This document shows positions 37,967-51,292 of a stretch of DNA of 64,000 nucleotides, in pieces. Position numbers and translations under genes: made by a program. Every line of letters begins with the position of its first letter. Position 1 is the first letter of the stretch. Under the pieces are notes generated by a model. It searched no databases. It was not told where the DNA came from and saw nothing but the letters and a program-made list of their open reading frames with translations. The DNA is from Hoplostethus atlanticus (lineage: Eukaryota; Chordata; Actinopteri; Trachichthyiformes; Trachichthyidae). Where the stretch lies: contig JAXDDX010000002.1 in NCBI GenBank assembly GCA_034670405.1, positions 6,229,501 to 6,293,500 of the forward strand, read 5' to 3'.

Positions 37967-39834
37967 CAAGCGACAGGAATGCCACCCACTCCCTGTCTCC
38001 TTGACTCAATGTAGATTTATCACGGACATTAAGGTGTTCAAATACATTTCCTGTCAGGTGCTCTCACATATATTTGTAGCTTGATGATTGATATTGTTTG
38101 ACTTGGTCTATATGCTGAAGTCATAAGCTTGCTCCCACAACAAATTGTGAGAAAATATCTTTGTTCATATAGATGCGGTCAATGCATAAGGTGAAGCAAA
38201 GTCTGAGGTCTGAGCTTTGTAAGCACACAGTGATGGGGCTCTTACACCCACACACAGACACACAGACACACACAAAAGGTATCATTGGCTTTATTAACCA
38301 CATTGCCCATTAACAAGGATCTGGTCAACCTCCTTCTATAACAGACCAGCCAGCCATAACATGCCAATAATCCATTGAGGAATGTCATGGTTGGGCCCTT
38401 TTTAATGACATCATGCATGGCCACTTGAGCGTCTTGTGGGGAGCAGCGGGCATGCTGTGCTCTGCCACGGTGTTCCGGCCCGCCCCTCCAGCTAACTGCA
38501 TGGATATGCATGGCCGACATGTTGGTCAGACCTCTTGGTCTCTCCCACACTGTCGAAGATCTATTCCATACATAACTCATCATGATAGCATTCGAAAGTG
38601 ATGGGGCTGTATTGTGGAGGTGGTTGTCGTTTTCTTGCTTGATCAGATTGATCAGTCGGTGGAATCAAAATGATCTGTTTGGTAGTTCTGGCATACCCAT
38701 ATAGGAAGTAAAATGGATTCGTTGGGTGTTCAGTAAAAGTTTCTGAGAAATCTGAGAGATGCCTCACAGGTAAAGGAGGATTTTTTATTCTCTTATCAAC
38801 AAAAAAAAGCCTGTTCGGTAAGTACTGAAGTACCACAGCCATGATGAAAATGGCTTACAGTGAAAAATGATGACCAATGAATAGTAGCTCGCAAAAAGAC
38901 AAAAAAGCTTCCAAAAAAAGCTTTTCACCACTAGGTGAAACTCAGCAGCCTAAAGCAAAACCTGGGTCCCGGAAAATTGCGTACTACAACAATCTCGTAA
39001 CAGGCACAAAATGTTCATAGCCCAGAACCATTCGTGATTGGCCAGAAAAAGTCAGCCCATTTAAAATTGTGACCATGTGGTCGTTAACTTAATTATCCAT
39101 CCAGCTAACAGTTGGAACATGTAAGGCCAGAGTCAACTGCTAAGCTGAAATTTCTTGTCCCAGACTAGATACTGCTAGAAGTTTTTCTGTATCATGCCTT
39201 GGGACACAAAAACATTCATCTAAAATGTCCAACAGCATGCTTGTCTGTCAGTCTACCACAGCTTCGGTTACATTTTAATTTAGCACTGACCGCAGAATCT
39301 GATCATTGTCTGAAAAAATGACTGAAACCACAGGCAAGAAAAAAGAAGCAGAAAGGGATATGGAGTGGAGGAGATTTATGGACAATAAACATTGGACAGG
39401 CTTTAAAGAAAAAGTAAACCAGTTTATTCTCTGTTTCTGGTTTTAGCTTGAACATTTGAGCAAATAACACTGAAATATATTTTTTTATAATTGTTTAGAC
39501 AGATAGCATAATGTGTCCTTGCTTTTTGAAAGTGCATCCACATGCAGCACTGTGTCAATCACCTCATCAAGTTTAATGCAAATAAAACTGTGTGCGATTG
39601 TAATGACGCATAACTGGATACCGTTGCTCAAATCCAATATAAATACAAATTGTCATTTTAAGTCTTTTACTAGTCTCCATGATTCATTTCTAGATGAATT
39701 TTCAACCCAAGGAAATAGGGTCTTGATCTACTAAATCTTTAACTACAGTGTGGTGCTAATCCTATACTATATACTTTGTACACATTTCGCCAATGGTAAT
39801 AACGCTACAACACAGATTTAACTAGCTGCGAGAT

Positions 39835-40100
39835 TAGATACTGATACTCCGGCAACAGCAGTGTGCGCAATATTCAGGCTGTGTGCATAAATGCTATTTT
39901 TGCAGTACAGGTCTGGAGCTGCTGTCAGCCTGTCTTCCAGGATATCTGTGCTCCGCTGGCTTTTGATTATGCAAATACCACGCACTATAAATAAATTAGT
40001 ATAATTGCATCTGAAATACGCTTTGAATCTTCCTCCAAGATGAAAGCGTGTAAATAATGTATTTCGTGTCACTGCATTATTCATTCTCTATTAATTACAA
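39835..40100. promoter_or_regulatory. candidate neural enhancer with POU octamer
   Basis: A non-repetitive island contains a perfect ATGCAAAT octamer (39969-39976) and homeodomain words (ATTAATTA near 40090). Conservation was not tested. Confidence 0.35.
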
Positions 40101-40190
40101 ACATCGGAGTGCTCAGTGTCAACATGCCATACTCTCCATCGACATAATATGGACATTGTAATGGACATTGTATTTTGCCGTATAACTCCG

Positions 40191-40216
40191 TATATATATA
40201 TATATATATATATATA
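40191..40216. repeat. TA dinucleotide array
   Basis: Thirteen TA units between AT-rich islands. Confidence 0.95.
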
Positions 40217-40559
40217 CCGATTGTCAGTGTCAAGGTACTTGTAGTAAATCACCACGCTAATTGTCTCTCACCATCTACACTCTCAATTTCCCATTAGCAC
40301 ACTCCGAACACAATGAGCGTAATGCAGTTTCCTAACCTCAAAAGGCTTAAATGAAATGTTTGAGTGAGCTCAGCCTCTGTAAAACACAACGTCCATGTAA
40401 AATCCAAAATCCATTGTCAGTGTCCCAGTATGTTTTTTTTCCATTTCACATTATGCATTTTACATACCGTTTCAAAAAGGGGAGGGGCTACACGAGACAC
40501 GAAATAAGCATAAATACTGTAAATGTGCTGCCACTGCAATTAAATACGCCAACCTCTCC

Positions 40560-41260
40560 CTCTTTGTAAAGCATACGGTGTCGAGGCCTTGATGCGTTTT
40601 GAATGCGGCGAACCAATTGAAAATGCCATACTGTTCGGCAATTAAATTATATGGGATCTCGGCTTGTCTAGGGAGCCGGTGCCGGTGCATATGGAATAGT
40701 AAGCAGTGGTTGCTACGCTCGCATTAGCATCTGGCCCTTTTATGTAAATTTGATGAGAAAGGACTCATGCATATACGCCAGGGCTGGGGTGCACCCGCCT
40801 AATATCCTTATTAGAGAGGGGTGAATTAAATATTTATTAGGGGGGCTAGGGGTTAGCAAGGGGGGCCTGTCCTGTGTTGTCGTGAGGACCTGAGGTAGAG
40901 CAAGGAGGGGGGGGGGGGGAGGAAGGAGGAGGGGTCTGGTTGGCTTTCTCTATGAGTGTCTCTCGCTGCCTCAAGGTGCCACCATCTTAAGGCGTTTGGC
41001 AGTGGTGAGAGTGTGAGAAGGGTAGACCTAAAATGTCCGCTGGCATAGACACACGCGCACGCATACACATTAACACATACAAATTTCGGCGCGGCACGCG
41101 GACGGGCACGCGCAGCTCCGGAAGCCAATTATTCAATTACCGTCGTCGGCAGCTATGCATGCCGAGCATTTCATTTGCATGCATTAATTCCCTCGATTAC
41201 TGTCACCTTTGCGATCGGCTCGTGTCCTAATGCGCCGTTTACTGAGTACGGAGGGCTGCT
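40560..41260. promoter_or_regulatory. candidate enhancer cluster with POU/homeodomain motifs
   Basis: Two CpG-containing, non-repetitive islands (40575-40850 and 41080-41260) flank a purine-rich stretch. The second holds CCAATTATTCAATTACC and an octamer ATTTGCAT (41173-41180) followed directly by GCATTAATT, a composite POU/homeodomain arrangement. Confidence 0.4.
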
Positions 41261-41733
41261 GCTACCACCCTGGCCATCAGGAACAAGACAATATGTGTTC
41301 ATTTTCTGAAAGATTTGAATCTTTCATTTCTACGTAATTTGGCACCCGTAGAAACGATGCTTATTCGTCTGCTGGCTTTTCATCAAGCGTACAGTCTGAC
41401 AGACATTTCTATAATTTGCTTCTAGTCATTTTCAACAAAAGATTACCACTTTAATTTTCTACACATCATATAAATATACAAGGCAACATATATAACATGA
41501 ATGTATTGATGTACGTTGAGGAAAAGGATACACCATTGCACCTTTTGTGCACAGTTCCTGACAAAAGTTACAAAGTTAAACCGTTTTTTTTTTTCTGAGA
41601 GGGTAGATGATACTATTCTTATTACTGTTACACTAAAAATGACAATACAAATACCAGAGCAGAGGAAGGAAGTCAGTGACAGTGTTACTATTTTATGTAC
41701 ATCAGCGGTGTACCTCTCTCCCTATCTTTATTG

Positions 41734-41774
<41 letters not shown>

Positions 41775-42831
41775 CTCTCTTTCTCTAGCTGACCTTACCT
41801 TACTGTTAATGATCATAAACGTGCTAAATGAAGAGGCATACACACATACACACACAGACACACACACACACTAACACACATTGTTCGGTGAGATACAGGC
41901 GCAGCATTAGCATTCCCTTTCATCCTGAAGTGTTCCCGAGGCAGAGCAAGAGGAAGAATGTGCAGGAAATTATTCAAAATAAATTATAGCACACATCATC
42001 CCCATCTTTCGGGCACAGAAACAGACACAGGTACACACACACACACACACACACACTCACACACTAGTGCATATTGCAACACAACAGTAAGGTTCACCAG
42101 ACTGGGCGAGTCTCTTATCTGAGGTATTTGACTGTTGTTACAATTAGAACATTGGTCATCGGTGTGTATGTGTGTGCTGAGTGTGTGTCGGTCTGCACAT
42201 TCATTGTGCGCTCATGATGGAAGTGTATGCGTGTGTATGTGCTAATTATATATATTGTCCATGCAATCTGTGTCCTTGTATACTCAGCCGGCTCTTCCCC
42301 TCTACCAGCGTAAAGTATACAATATCAGCCGTTCCCTTCCCTGCCTCCCCCTCTCCTCTGATGAGTGGTACGCCCCGGCGTGCTGCCAGAGAAGTGAGTA
42401 TAATTAAACGGCTGCATGTTTGAGCCTGGCGTTGGCTAATGGATTGTTACCGGGAGGAAATGAGACAGGCAGCATAGGGGAGCTGGGTGGCAAAGCAGAC
42501 CTCGACTTTGGATAATGAAACACTGTAAGCCACCAGGGTGGAGAGTAGACACACCTCTCATAAAGGAAATGCTTTTGTTCTGTGACTACTTCTTTTTGTC
42601 ATTTAGGTAGGTACAATTGTTGAGGAGTCACACAATAGCAGAGAGGCACAATAAATACTGCAACTAATAGTCCAGAATTATTTTATTTCCAGTTTAGTGT
42701 TTCATTAATACTGTTATGTGCCAGCTCAGTGTGGTTCACGTGACTATAAATTTAATTCCATCCTATCCATCCTGCAATACATATCCTTGATGGAGTTTGA
42801 CCTTCGTACATATCCTTTATATGTTTTGTTT

Positions 42832-42869
<38 letters not shown>

Positions 42870-43486
42870 AATCATATGTAACATTTACATACGCCGGCAA
42901 TTTGTGTTAGCATCTCCTGCATCACCGCAGTGCTGCTTTAGAGAAAGCAGTGGTTGATTCTTGGCATCGTCGTCGCTGAGGTAGTGCCCCCCCCCCACAC
43001 CCCTTACATGTAGGCCAGAAGCAGAGTAGCGAGTGGGGGCGGAGGAGAGGGAAAGAGGGGCAGGAGAAAGATGGGATGAGACAAGCCACACAAGCCGCAA
43101 AGGGAACGGGGTGAAGGTGGAGGGGGGGGGAGTGCTGTATAGTTACCCTAAACCCTGCCGTAGGGCTAGAAACACACACACAGAGTGGGTTTGCCACACA
43201 ACCGCAAGACACACTCAAACAGTGTAGAGCAGGAATGGGGAGTATGAGAATCTGTCCGGTATAAAGACGCCCTTATTGTTCTTTTGTTTCTCCCTGAAGT
43301 GTTAATTGAAATTAAAGGGCATATATGGTTGTATGGTATTCACTTCTTTTTTTTACATTCTGGGATTCAAAATTTTTAATGTCTTCTTTGGCTGTAATAA
43401 TATAATACATGAATAATAACATGAATAAAATCAAGAACTAAAATTTTGTGTATTTGTGTTATTGGTTATTGCAATGTAGCCCCTCA

Positions 43487-43521
<35 letters not shown>

Positions 43522-44757
43522 GATAGGGAGCTTTAATAAAAAGTGGCATCTGTCAGTTTGCTGTTGACATGTGTCAGAGTCTCACCATCACATGGCAACA
43601 GGAAATATCCTAACCAGCGGAAAGATACTCCATACAGTTTATAAATTACAAGAAAATGCTCCGCTCTAATAACCCACAATCAATCCATGTTACGAATATA
43701 ATATCTATTCAAGATCTTGGATAAAAATCAAATAATGTTTATATCTATCTCTATTATAAAAGGAAATCATCCTTGTACATGAGAAAGTGCACTTCTAAGA
43801 AAGAAAAGAGAGATGGCTCATTTTTCTCAGTGATGCCCATCCATTTTTGACATTTGGCAAGACTTTTTGACTGGGTACACTTGACCCTTACTTCACATGG
43901 GGGAGAATGTCAACTGTCATTTTTCTTTGAAGGGTTAAAAGGGTTAAAATGGTTAAAAGAAAAAAGAAAAAAAAACCACAAAGACAAAATATGTGTTGTT
44001 TCCAGTTCATGAGCATGTTGCTGTGTCCTTTGGAGTCAAAGATGAGGGATGAAGTGATTCTTACGATGCTACTATCTACAGTGGTTACCTCTGACCTCAA
44101 ATGGACTCTTTAGCTCTGACCTCTGACCTACTCAGCCTTCACTGGGAGAGGTCAAGGGCTGTTCACATATCAGAATTGTACTGGATGACTTCACTTCAAA
44201 CTTCATTCTTCTCATTTTATATCATTTATTTCGAAAGGTAGAAGTCAATAATGTTGCTACAACAGAGTTTCAAGGTAGCATTTAAACAAGGCTTTATATT
44301 AGCATTTTGAAGTATGAAAAAAAAAAACATGCCACCCGTGACCTTCAAATAATCTGTAAACCATCTGCTTGTGCCGTAAAGGTCCTGGGTTTGGCTTGCT
44401 ATTTCTGGCAAAGTGTAAAGGTTGAGCAGTGTAAAGGTTGAGCAGGCGCAAAGTTATTACAAATTTGAATTCCAACGAGTAAATTTAGCTCTGGTAAATG
44501 CTACCTCTGTTTCGCCCCTCCATCACATGACCGTGCGCTTGCATTTCCTTCTCCTTGGTGGAAACATGCTAATTCTAATTTGCTGCCATGGGAACCCTAC
44601 ACCTTGCTGCACCAAACCTATCATCTATACTGATGTCTGTGTGTATATGTCTTCCATTGTTGCAGTGTTGGAGAAATGTAACTGTGGAGAACTGCAGGCT
44701 GCAGGAGGTGGAGGTCAGCTGGAGATGCCTGCGATGCGGACCTACATGAGGTGAGCT

Positions 44758-44759
<2 letters not shown>

Positions 44760-44797
<38 letters not shown>
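44760..44797 (+). repeat. GT microsatellite
   Basis: About 18 GT units. Confidence 0.95.
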
Positions 44798-44800
<3 letters not shown>

Positions 44801-45331
44801 TTTGTGTGCTACATGAGTCAGATATGTGCACAGATAGGATCCAGCAGTCTTAGAGCATCTGTCCAATTGCCCTACAGCAGAAAAATGTCTTGGGCTTTTA
44901 ATCGGTATATATTTTATAACTAACTTTTCAATATGTCTGTTCTTATCTGTGATTGGTCTGCGGAACTCTCAGAAACCCTATTTTAGCCTATTCATGCCCA
45001 AACTATATTCCTTATTATTTGTGGGCTTACTGTAACCTCTGGGGATGCCAAAGATAAAACGTTCCCACTATGGGATGTTTCTAGGATCCAAATTCATAAC
45101 AGACACAACATGACTGTGTACTCACATACTAGGGAGCTGTTGAAAGCAATAATTTCATTTTCATACATCTTTCAAATTCAGAAATCACAATCACAATTAT
45201 TCACTGAACACTTTTGAAGCTCTTGAGAATTATTTGATTTTATTATTTAAAAAATGGTCTAAAACAGCCAAATTTCTTTGTTGGCGGGGGAATTTGCACT
45301 GAGCGTTTTTCCACACTGAGCCCATCTCTGC

Positions 45332-45335
45332 TTGT

Positions 45336-45383
<48 letters not shown>
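45332..45383 (+). repeat. GT microsatellite
   Basis: About 24 GT units with one A interruption near the start. Confidence 0.95.
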
Positions 45384-45384
<1 letters not shown>

Positions 45385-45623
45385 TGCTTGCCTGCAGCAA
45401 AGTTAGCCTGTGTGTTGTTGGATAAAGGCAGAGATGTTAGTAGCGGTCCAGAGGACACAGTAAACAGAATAACAGCGGTTTGAGGGGAGCTCAGGCGACG
45501 TGACCATGGGCAATATCAAATCCCATGACCCATTCCTTTGCCCTCTGGTCCATACCAAAGACAAGAGGCACAGGGAAAACGGAGGTTACTGCTCACTGTT
45601 CATCACAACAATACAGCACATGC

Positions 45624-45655
<32 letters not shown>

Positions 45656-46310
45656 AGTACTAGCTCCAACCAGGAAGTGATTACAAAAATTATCTCTAGT
45701 CACTGAAATCCATGCTCCGCCAATATAATGACCTTATGCGTGATAACACTCAGTAATCACCCTCCACCGTGGCATTCTTAGTGTTGCGTGCAGGACATCC
45801 TGCTCTATCTATTAGACCTCCTGTTATTATTAGATCTGACATTTTATGTTATTGACGACAGCACAGATTTTAATGAGGAGCTTGTACTGGCATCCAGGAA
45901 GGGATTATCAGTAATAGCCGGTTGATTTCCATCTGTGTTTCCATGATTTCAACTTTGACCCCACTTTTGTTACAACCTAGTTGACCACCAGGGAGACTGA
46001 CGTGATGTAGCCTACAATTCTTGGCGTATTAGATATACACACTATGCACAACTAGCTGAAATGATAGGCATATGTCACTGTCAGCAGAAAATATACACCA
46101 CTTGGTAGCTGGAAATACCAATCTCATGCTTATTCTCAAAAAGGCTAGAAACAATACTACGCAATAGCACCCGTGGTAGGAAAAAGAAAATTAAACTGAA
46201 TGAAAATACCCCGTTGACTCCAAGTGTATCTGCGTTGAGTGTTCTCAGAGTCAAAGGAAGCGCTTATTTCTTGTGTGATGCTGTAAGAAGAAGGAGCTGA
46301 AGAGAAGAGG

Positions 46311-46570
46311 TGGTGTGTCAGCGCCCATGGGCCTCAGTGTGTGGTGGTGTTACCCGTCATAATTACTCCCAATACTCAAACGCATTTGGTGGACTGCTCA
46401 AAAGGGCCAATTAGAAGGGCAGACCAAGTCGCTGCGCAGGAACGTCAGTGCTCAAGTCGGTACCCACCATTTAAACTCCTTGAACCTAGGCTCCCACCAC
46501 GGAGAGATAGCCTCTAAGCATCGCTGGGAACTCTACAGTACATTATTTTCTTCAGTGGTGACGCAATCCG
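46311..46570. promoter_or_regulatory. candidate conserved island
   Basis: Non-repetitive, balanced sequence with TAATTAC, CCAATTAG and CATTTAAAC-like words. It is proposed as regulatory only from composition and motif content. Confidence 0.25.
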
Positions 46571-48400
46571 CACAAACTCTCTCCACTTTGTTACTGTAAG
46601 CGAATTACCTTTTAATGTCGATCAATGTTGGTGTGTTTCTTTGTTTGTATGTGCGTGTTGTTCCGGCATGACGTCACCTCTGCTTTGAGGAGTGCAGTTT
46701 TTTTTGTGTTAGCCAGTATTGAGTGTGTAATTGTTGATGTTGTTGCACAGATTGACCACAGAGGTTTTGCTGTCAGGGTATAGTGAAAACCAATAGCCCA
46801 TTGTAGAGGTGAAGGCCATTGCCTGACTCTATAGAAATGTGTCGTTGTGTACAGTGGAAAAGCACACTTGAACATTGAACAATTTATTGAACAGTAATTC
46901 TTTGTTAAAGAGTCTTTTATTCTCCGCTGTTTCAATGGTCAGATGCTTCACTGGTTGCCAAGGATTTCCACCAATCCAGTGAGAGCGCTCAATACAGAAT
47001 CTCTGTCATGGTTTTCTATATAGACCATCACCTATAGACTGGCCAAGCTAAAAGCCAAACCCTCAAAGTGTGTCAGGGTCATTAGACCCCTATATGTGAC
47101 TTTGCATTATTTAGTTAGCTGTGGGAAGGTAGGCTTTACGCTATGCTTTTTAAGAGTCAGAGCGATGTCTAACCTCCCATCAGCCTTTGCCTGTGTGCAG
47201 AGCATGCAGGGTCATGGGTTCAAAGCTGAAACAGGAAGCCAAGACAATTTCCATCTTTGCAGATGAAGATATGCTCTGACACTCCCAGGAAACACCCCCC
47301 GCTAGAAATGGGGACAAAGCTTTTTTTTTTCTTCCTTTTGGTTACATCCCTTCTGTTTTACTCTCTCTTTCCTCATATTAAAATGACTATGGCCATCTTT
47401 CTTTTTTCATATAGTATTTTGGTAATTCAAAACCATATAATTTGCACTGTAGGCAACATATTTTCCCTCACTACTGTTTACAGAATATTAAGATAATTGT
47501 GCCCATGAAAACACAAAATGTATATAGATTGTTTACACTACAACACTCATTGCCTATCCTGTACTCATAATCATCTATCACACATGCATATTTGCACTAG
47601 AGTTGGTTACTAGAACATTTCCATTAGGGTGACAGCGGGAGTAAGTATTCATAATGTGGCGCCCACATTTGTGACTATAGACCCTCCAGTCCTCCAGGCC
47701 TGCTTCTGTATCATCAGCGCTAGCTCACAGCGACTAATGAAGTCGTCTGCATGTGTCTGCATGATGAAGAAGTGCTATGGTGTCGATCAGTCTGTGTGTG
47801 TGTGTGTGTGTGTGTGCAAGTTGTCTACAAAGATAAAACAATAATGCAGGACAAAAGATTCCAGCATACAGGAAGGCTCTAAAATAGGTCCATTCAAAAA
47901 CATCAAACTAGATCAGTAGCACAGTAAATAATGTAAGTAAGGCATCATTTTTTATTATCCGATAATATAATAGTGAACAATTACAAATGATGACTAAAGT
48001 CAAGAAGGTAAAGTTCTAACTATGGGAGAAAAATAGTGCATGGTTTATAAAAATATAGTAAAATATGTGAAAGGTGCAATTTCTTTCAAATGATTTACTT
48101 TCCATCTATAATTTTTCCTATTTCCTATTTGTCATGTAATTCCATATTTCATGCTTGGATGCAATCCTTCCCCCATGCTATATATTGCAGATGCTCATGC
48201 CTCTCAGCGATAGCGCAGCATGTCCCTTTCCATGGTTGTTCAAAAATTCCACAAAACTAGAACATATCCATCTTTTTCTCCTGATTCTGATGCATTGCAT
48301 TACCAGAGGAGGAGTAGGGGGGGCGGGGGGGGCGGGGGTATTTGTTGAAATCACTCGTTAGAAATTTAGAATTAAAAAAGATAAAACTGCAGCTTTTTCA
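46571..48400. other. gene desert segment
   Basis: AT-rich with no gene recognised. It has one short GT array near 47793-47816 and a G-rich tract at 48315-48338. Confidence 0.5.
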
Positions 48401-48790
48401 TTTAATATCCAAGTATCTGTCGGTGGGCTGTGTAATAGCGCTGCGTACGTGGAGCTCCTGCATCATCATTTTACAGTCAGAACAAAGGATATGCACATAA
48501 TAAAATCATGCAAATAAATGCAAATGGCTGTCAGCAAGGAGTGAGGTGGCAGGAGGGGGAGTTTGTAAACGCAGAGAAAGGTACCAAGGACTTGGTATAC
48601 ACCCTTGCTGGACAATCTTCCTCCGCTCCAGCTGATTTAAGATGTGGCCGATAACTAAAAATATATCTGTTTTGAATCTGATTACAAATCCCTTCTCCGC
48701 TGTGTCGGGCATAAAAAACAAGAGTTTGAAGAATTTCCCCTGCTTATAAAGATCGGATGGACCTGCTTGTTTACTCACAATGCCTAAACA
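48401..48790. promoter_or_regulatory. candidate SOX/POU neural enhancer
   Basis: AACAAAGG (SOX, 48481-48488) is followed by ATATGCA and then two perfect octamers ATGCAAAT at 48508-48515 and 48518-48525, ten base pairs apart and therefore on the same helical face. This is the densest SOX/POU grouping in the window. Confidence 0.45.
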
Positions 48791-48928
48791 ATATGCTTCT
48801 TTGCATCTGTTCTTTGATTCTGCCAGAAATTGCTCTTTATTTTTTATGATGCAATAAATTGCGTATTGTGTTCATTAATTCTCAGATGCAGTGGATTTAA
48901 ATGAAAAAGCTGTATAAAAATGGACAGG

Positions 48929-48972
48929 AAAGGCATTTTGCTCAATGTACACACATTGAGCAAAATGCCTTT
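48929..48972. repeat. perfect 20-bp-arm palindrome
   Basis: Arm 48929-48948 is the exact reverse complement of 48953-48972, with a 4-nt ACAC loop. The stem is too tightly looped to be a normal Dicer substrate, and no transposon-terminal features are present. Confidence 0.9.
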
Positions 48973-49788
48973 GTGTGATGCAATATTTTGACTGTAAACC
49001 CTTTCCACATCAGAGAAATGCAAAACAGATATTAGAAACACCAAAGCTAATGAAAATCGCACCTCTACGCCCCACCCTCACAGTAAAAACTTCAACCTTA
49101 TCAAAAATGTGACATTTTCATGAGTGCATTCATTAAACCTGTGAGGGGGGATTAGGCATTGACAACCCACCCCGCTCTCCATTTTCCACTAGCCATGAAA
49201 AAATAGCATATGCTCATATTTATTTTCCTGGATATTTGAATTGGTTCTCACCATGAATATTGAAAGCGTTGGTAGGGCTGCCTATTTACTGCACAACAAC
49301 ACAATGTCAAGTGCATCAGCACCGAGCGGACAAAGAGATTTATTTGCCATAATCAAAAGTTAAAGGCCACTTCTTCTTATCCTAAATTATAGATTTCCAT
49401 TTCGATAACTCATTATACAACACAGTGTTGCACAATGTTCGAAGTGTGTGTGTTAGTGTGTGTGTGTGCGTGTGTGTGTGTGTGTGTGTGAAACTGTGTC
49501 TAATCAGAAATGGGTTCCAAAATTAAACTTAACCCTAATTTGAAGAGAAATCAAAGCATTTTGTATCAAAATCCTTACGTGAAAATTGAATAATTTTCCA
49601 AAGCCATCTGTTTCTTTTCATGAATATAATTCCTGCAGCGTGGCTGTATTTAGAAAATGCAGGTATTAGTGTATATATGGTTTAACAGGCTCATATTCGG
49701 GGGTTGTTGTGTAGTCGCACAATCAAGTGATTGGTGTCAACTTGCATGCACAAAAACACATTTAAATAATGCCTCCCTCTTCCAGACA

Positions 49789-49828
<40 letters not shown>

Positions 49829-50440
49829 ACATACACACACACACACATCTGGACCAACCCTCAGACACAATATGGAAGGGGAGAAAAGGGGGAGGGCACA
49901 GACAGACAATCACAATCGTGCATAATGATGTTAACATTCCTGCATGTCTAATGCAGGATATTGAGACAGACTCTGGCTGGCCCACGCTCTCCGTGTGTGT
50001 GTTGTGTGTGTGTGTGTGTAGAAGCTGTAGCGGTGCATAATGATGTATTAATTGTGGCCTGCTCTTGCTCCTGTTGTTTGGGCGCCTTGCCGAGGTGACG
50101 AGGAGCGCTTTGAAGCGACCGTTAATCTTATCAAACGTATGCAAGATCACACTGCACTTTATTTTCTAGTCTGCTGTCATGACATTGTAGATGCACCGTA
50201 ATCTCTGTAGTATGGACACCATGAGCGGCTATTGTTACAAAGCCATTAATGATTAATATAGCAGCATTACTTTCCACAGAGTCGTCACCTTTAAATAAAT
50301 TTGTATTATTTATTTGTTCATTTATTAGTTTATATAGTGATATCGGCCCAGACTTACACAGAGATTCAAATAAAACAATTGTGTTTTTATCCAATGCGAG
50401 TCTATTTCAATAAAGGCACGCGTGTCAATGTTCATATTTT
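48973..50440. other. gene desert segment
   Basis: No gene is recognised. GT and CA arrays lie at 49451-49490 and 49793-49848. Possible conserved islands are at 49130-49400 and 50030-50400. Confidence 0.45.
49793..49848 (+). repeat. CA microsatellite
   Basis: A CA array with two TACACA interruptions. Confidence 0.95.
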
Positions 50441-50447
50441 TGCAGAA

Positions 50448-50660
50448 TAAGCGCTGATCCTCCAATACCTGTTATATTTTACGACTTCCTGTAATGACTG
50501 CAACGACCGTTTAAAACGTCCTCAGCCTTACTGGAAACATTTCTGTATTCACAAGGAGCGGCTTAGAGGGCGTGCCTTAATTTCTATTGCAAATGTAAGC
50601 ACTATCAAGTGATCCTCCAAAACCTTTTATATTTTTCGACTTCCTCACAAATAGAAAGAA
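50448..50660 (+). repeat. two-copy degenerate direct repeat, 155-bp spacing
   Basis: GATCCTCCAA at 50456 and again at 50611 is followed in both copies by an ACCT-TTATATTTT-CGACTTCCT pattern and preceded by TAAGC. About 45 bp is clearly shared; the intervening sequence is diverged or unrelated. Confidence 0.65.
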
Positions 50661-50669
50661 TCAAACAGA

Positions 50670-50691
50670 GGGGGGGGGGGGGGGGGGGGGG
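50670..50691 (+). repeat. 22-base poly-G run
   Basis: An uninterrupted guanine homopolymer directly after the second copy of the 155-bp repeat. Length is prone to sequencing error. Confidence 0.85.
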
Positions 50692-51074
50692 TAAAGTGAA
50701 TATGAAAATAGAGCACGGCATCATAAAAGATGGAAACAAAGAGGGACAGACAGCATACACTGAGGAGGACAGGCAAAAGATGAAGCTCATTTTTTCGTGG
50801 GCACCCAGTGGCGTCTGCATTGCAGATCGCTGAAATCCCCCTCGAATGCGTTCCTGGGCTTAAGGGGGATGGGGTGGGGGTGGGTGAACGGGGGATGGGT
50901 TTATGCTATCTCTCCTTTGGTACACTTTGTTTTTTTCTCCCCCCACCAAAATATATTTTTTCTGTCTGCATCAAATGTCAAGTTAATTTCCTGGGTGCTA
51001 TGAGGGATGTGTCCTCCCCTTCGGTATGTGTGGCAGGGCGGTGGATTGTGGCAGGGTGCTGTGCATGTATGTGT

Positions 51075-51127
<53 letters not shown>

Positions 51128-51247
51128 GAGAGAGGGAAAGGGGCATGGCAAGGGAAAGAGAGAGACAAGTAGAGGTGGTGAGGGGGGTGAGTACAGTATG
51201 CTAGTCTATAAATTGGCCCTCTCTGAAGAGGTAGAGAGGTATGTTGA

Positions 51248-51292
<45 letters not shown>

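Larger units (their letters stand above)
36421..39834. other. gene desert segment
   Basis: No gene is recognised. It holds the long GT array 37102-37170, a CTC triplet array 37702-37748, an RFX X-box at 37828 and a GT array 37914-37963. Sequence at 38880-39180 is oddly uniform in style and might be an old transposon, without proof. Confidence 0.5.
41261..46310. other. gene desert segment rich in microsatellites
   Basis: No coding exon is supported. CA/GT arrays lie at 41741-41780, 42030-42056, 42834-42866, 43490-43518, 44760-44797, 45332-45383 and 45625-45653. A short direct duplication sits at 44412-44443. Confidence 0.5.

Noticed and set aside
48929-48972. The perfect palindrome as a microRNA precursor
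   Set aside because: A 4-nt loop on a 20-bp stem is too short for a Drosha/Dicer substrate, and the arms match no known family.
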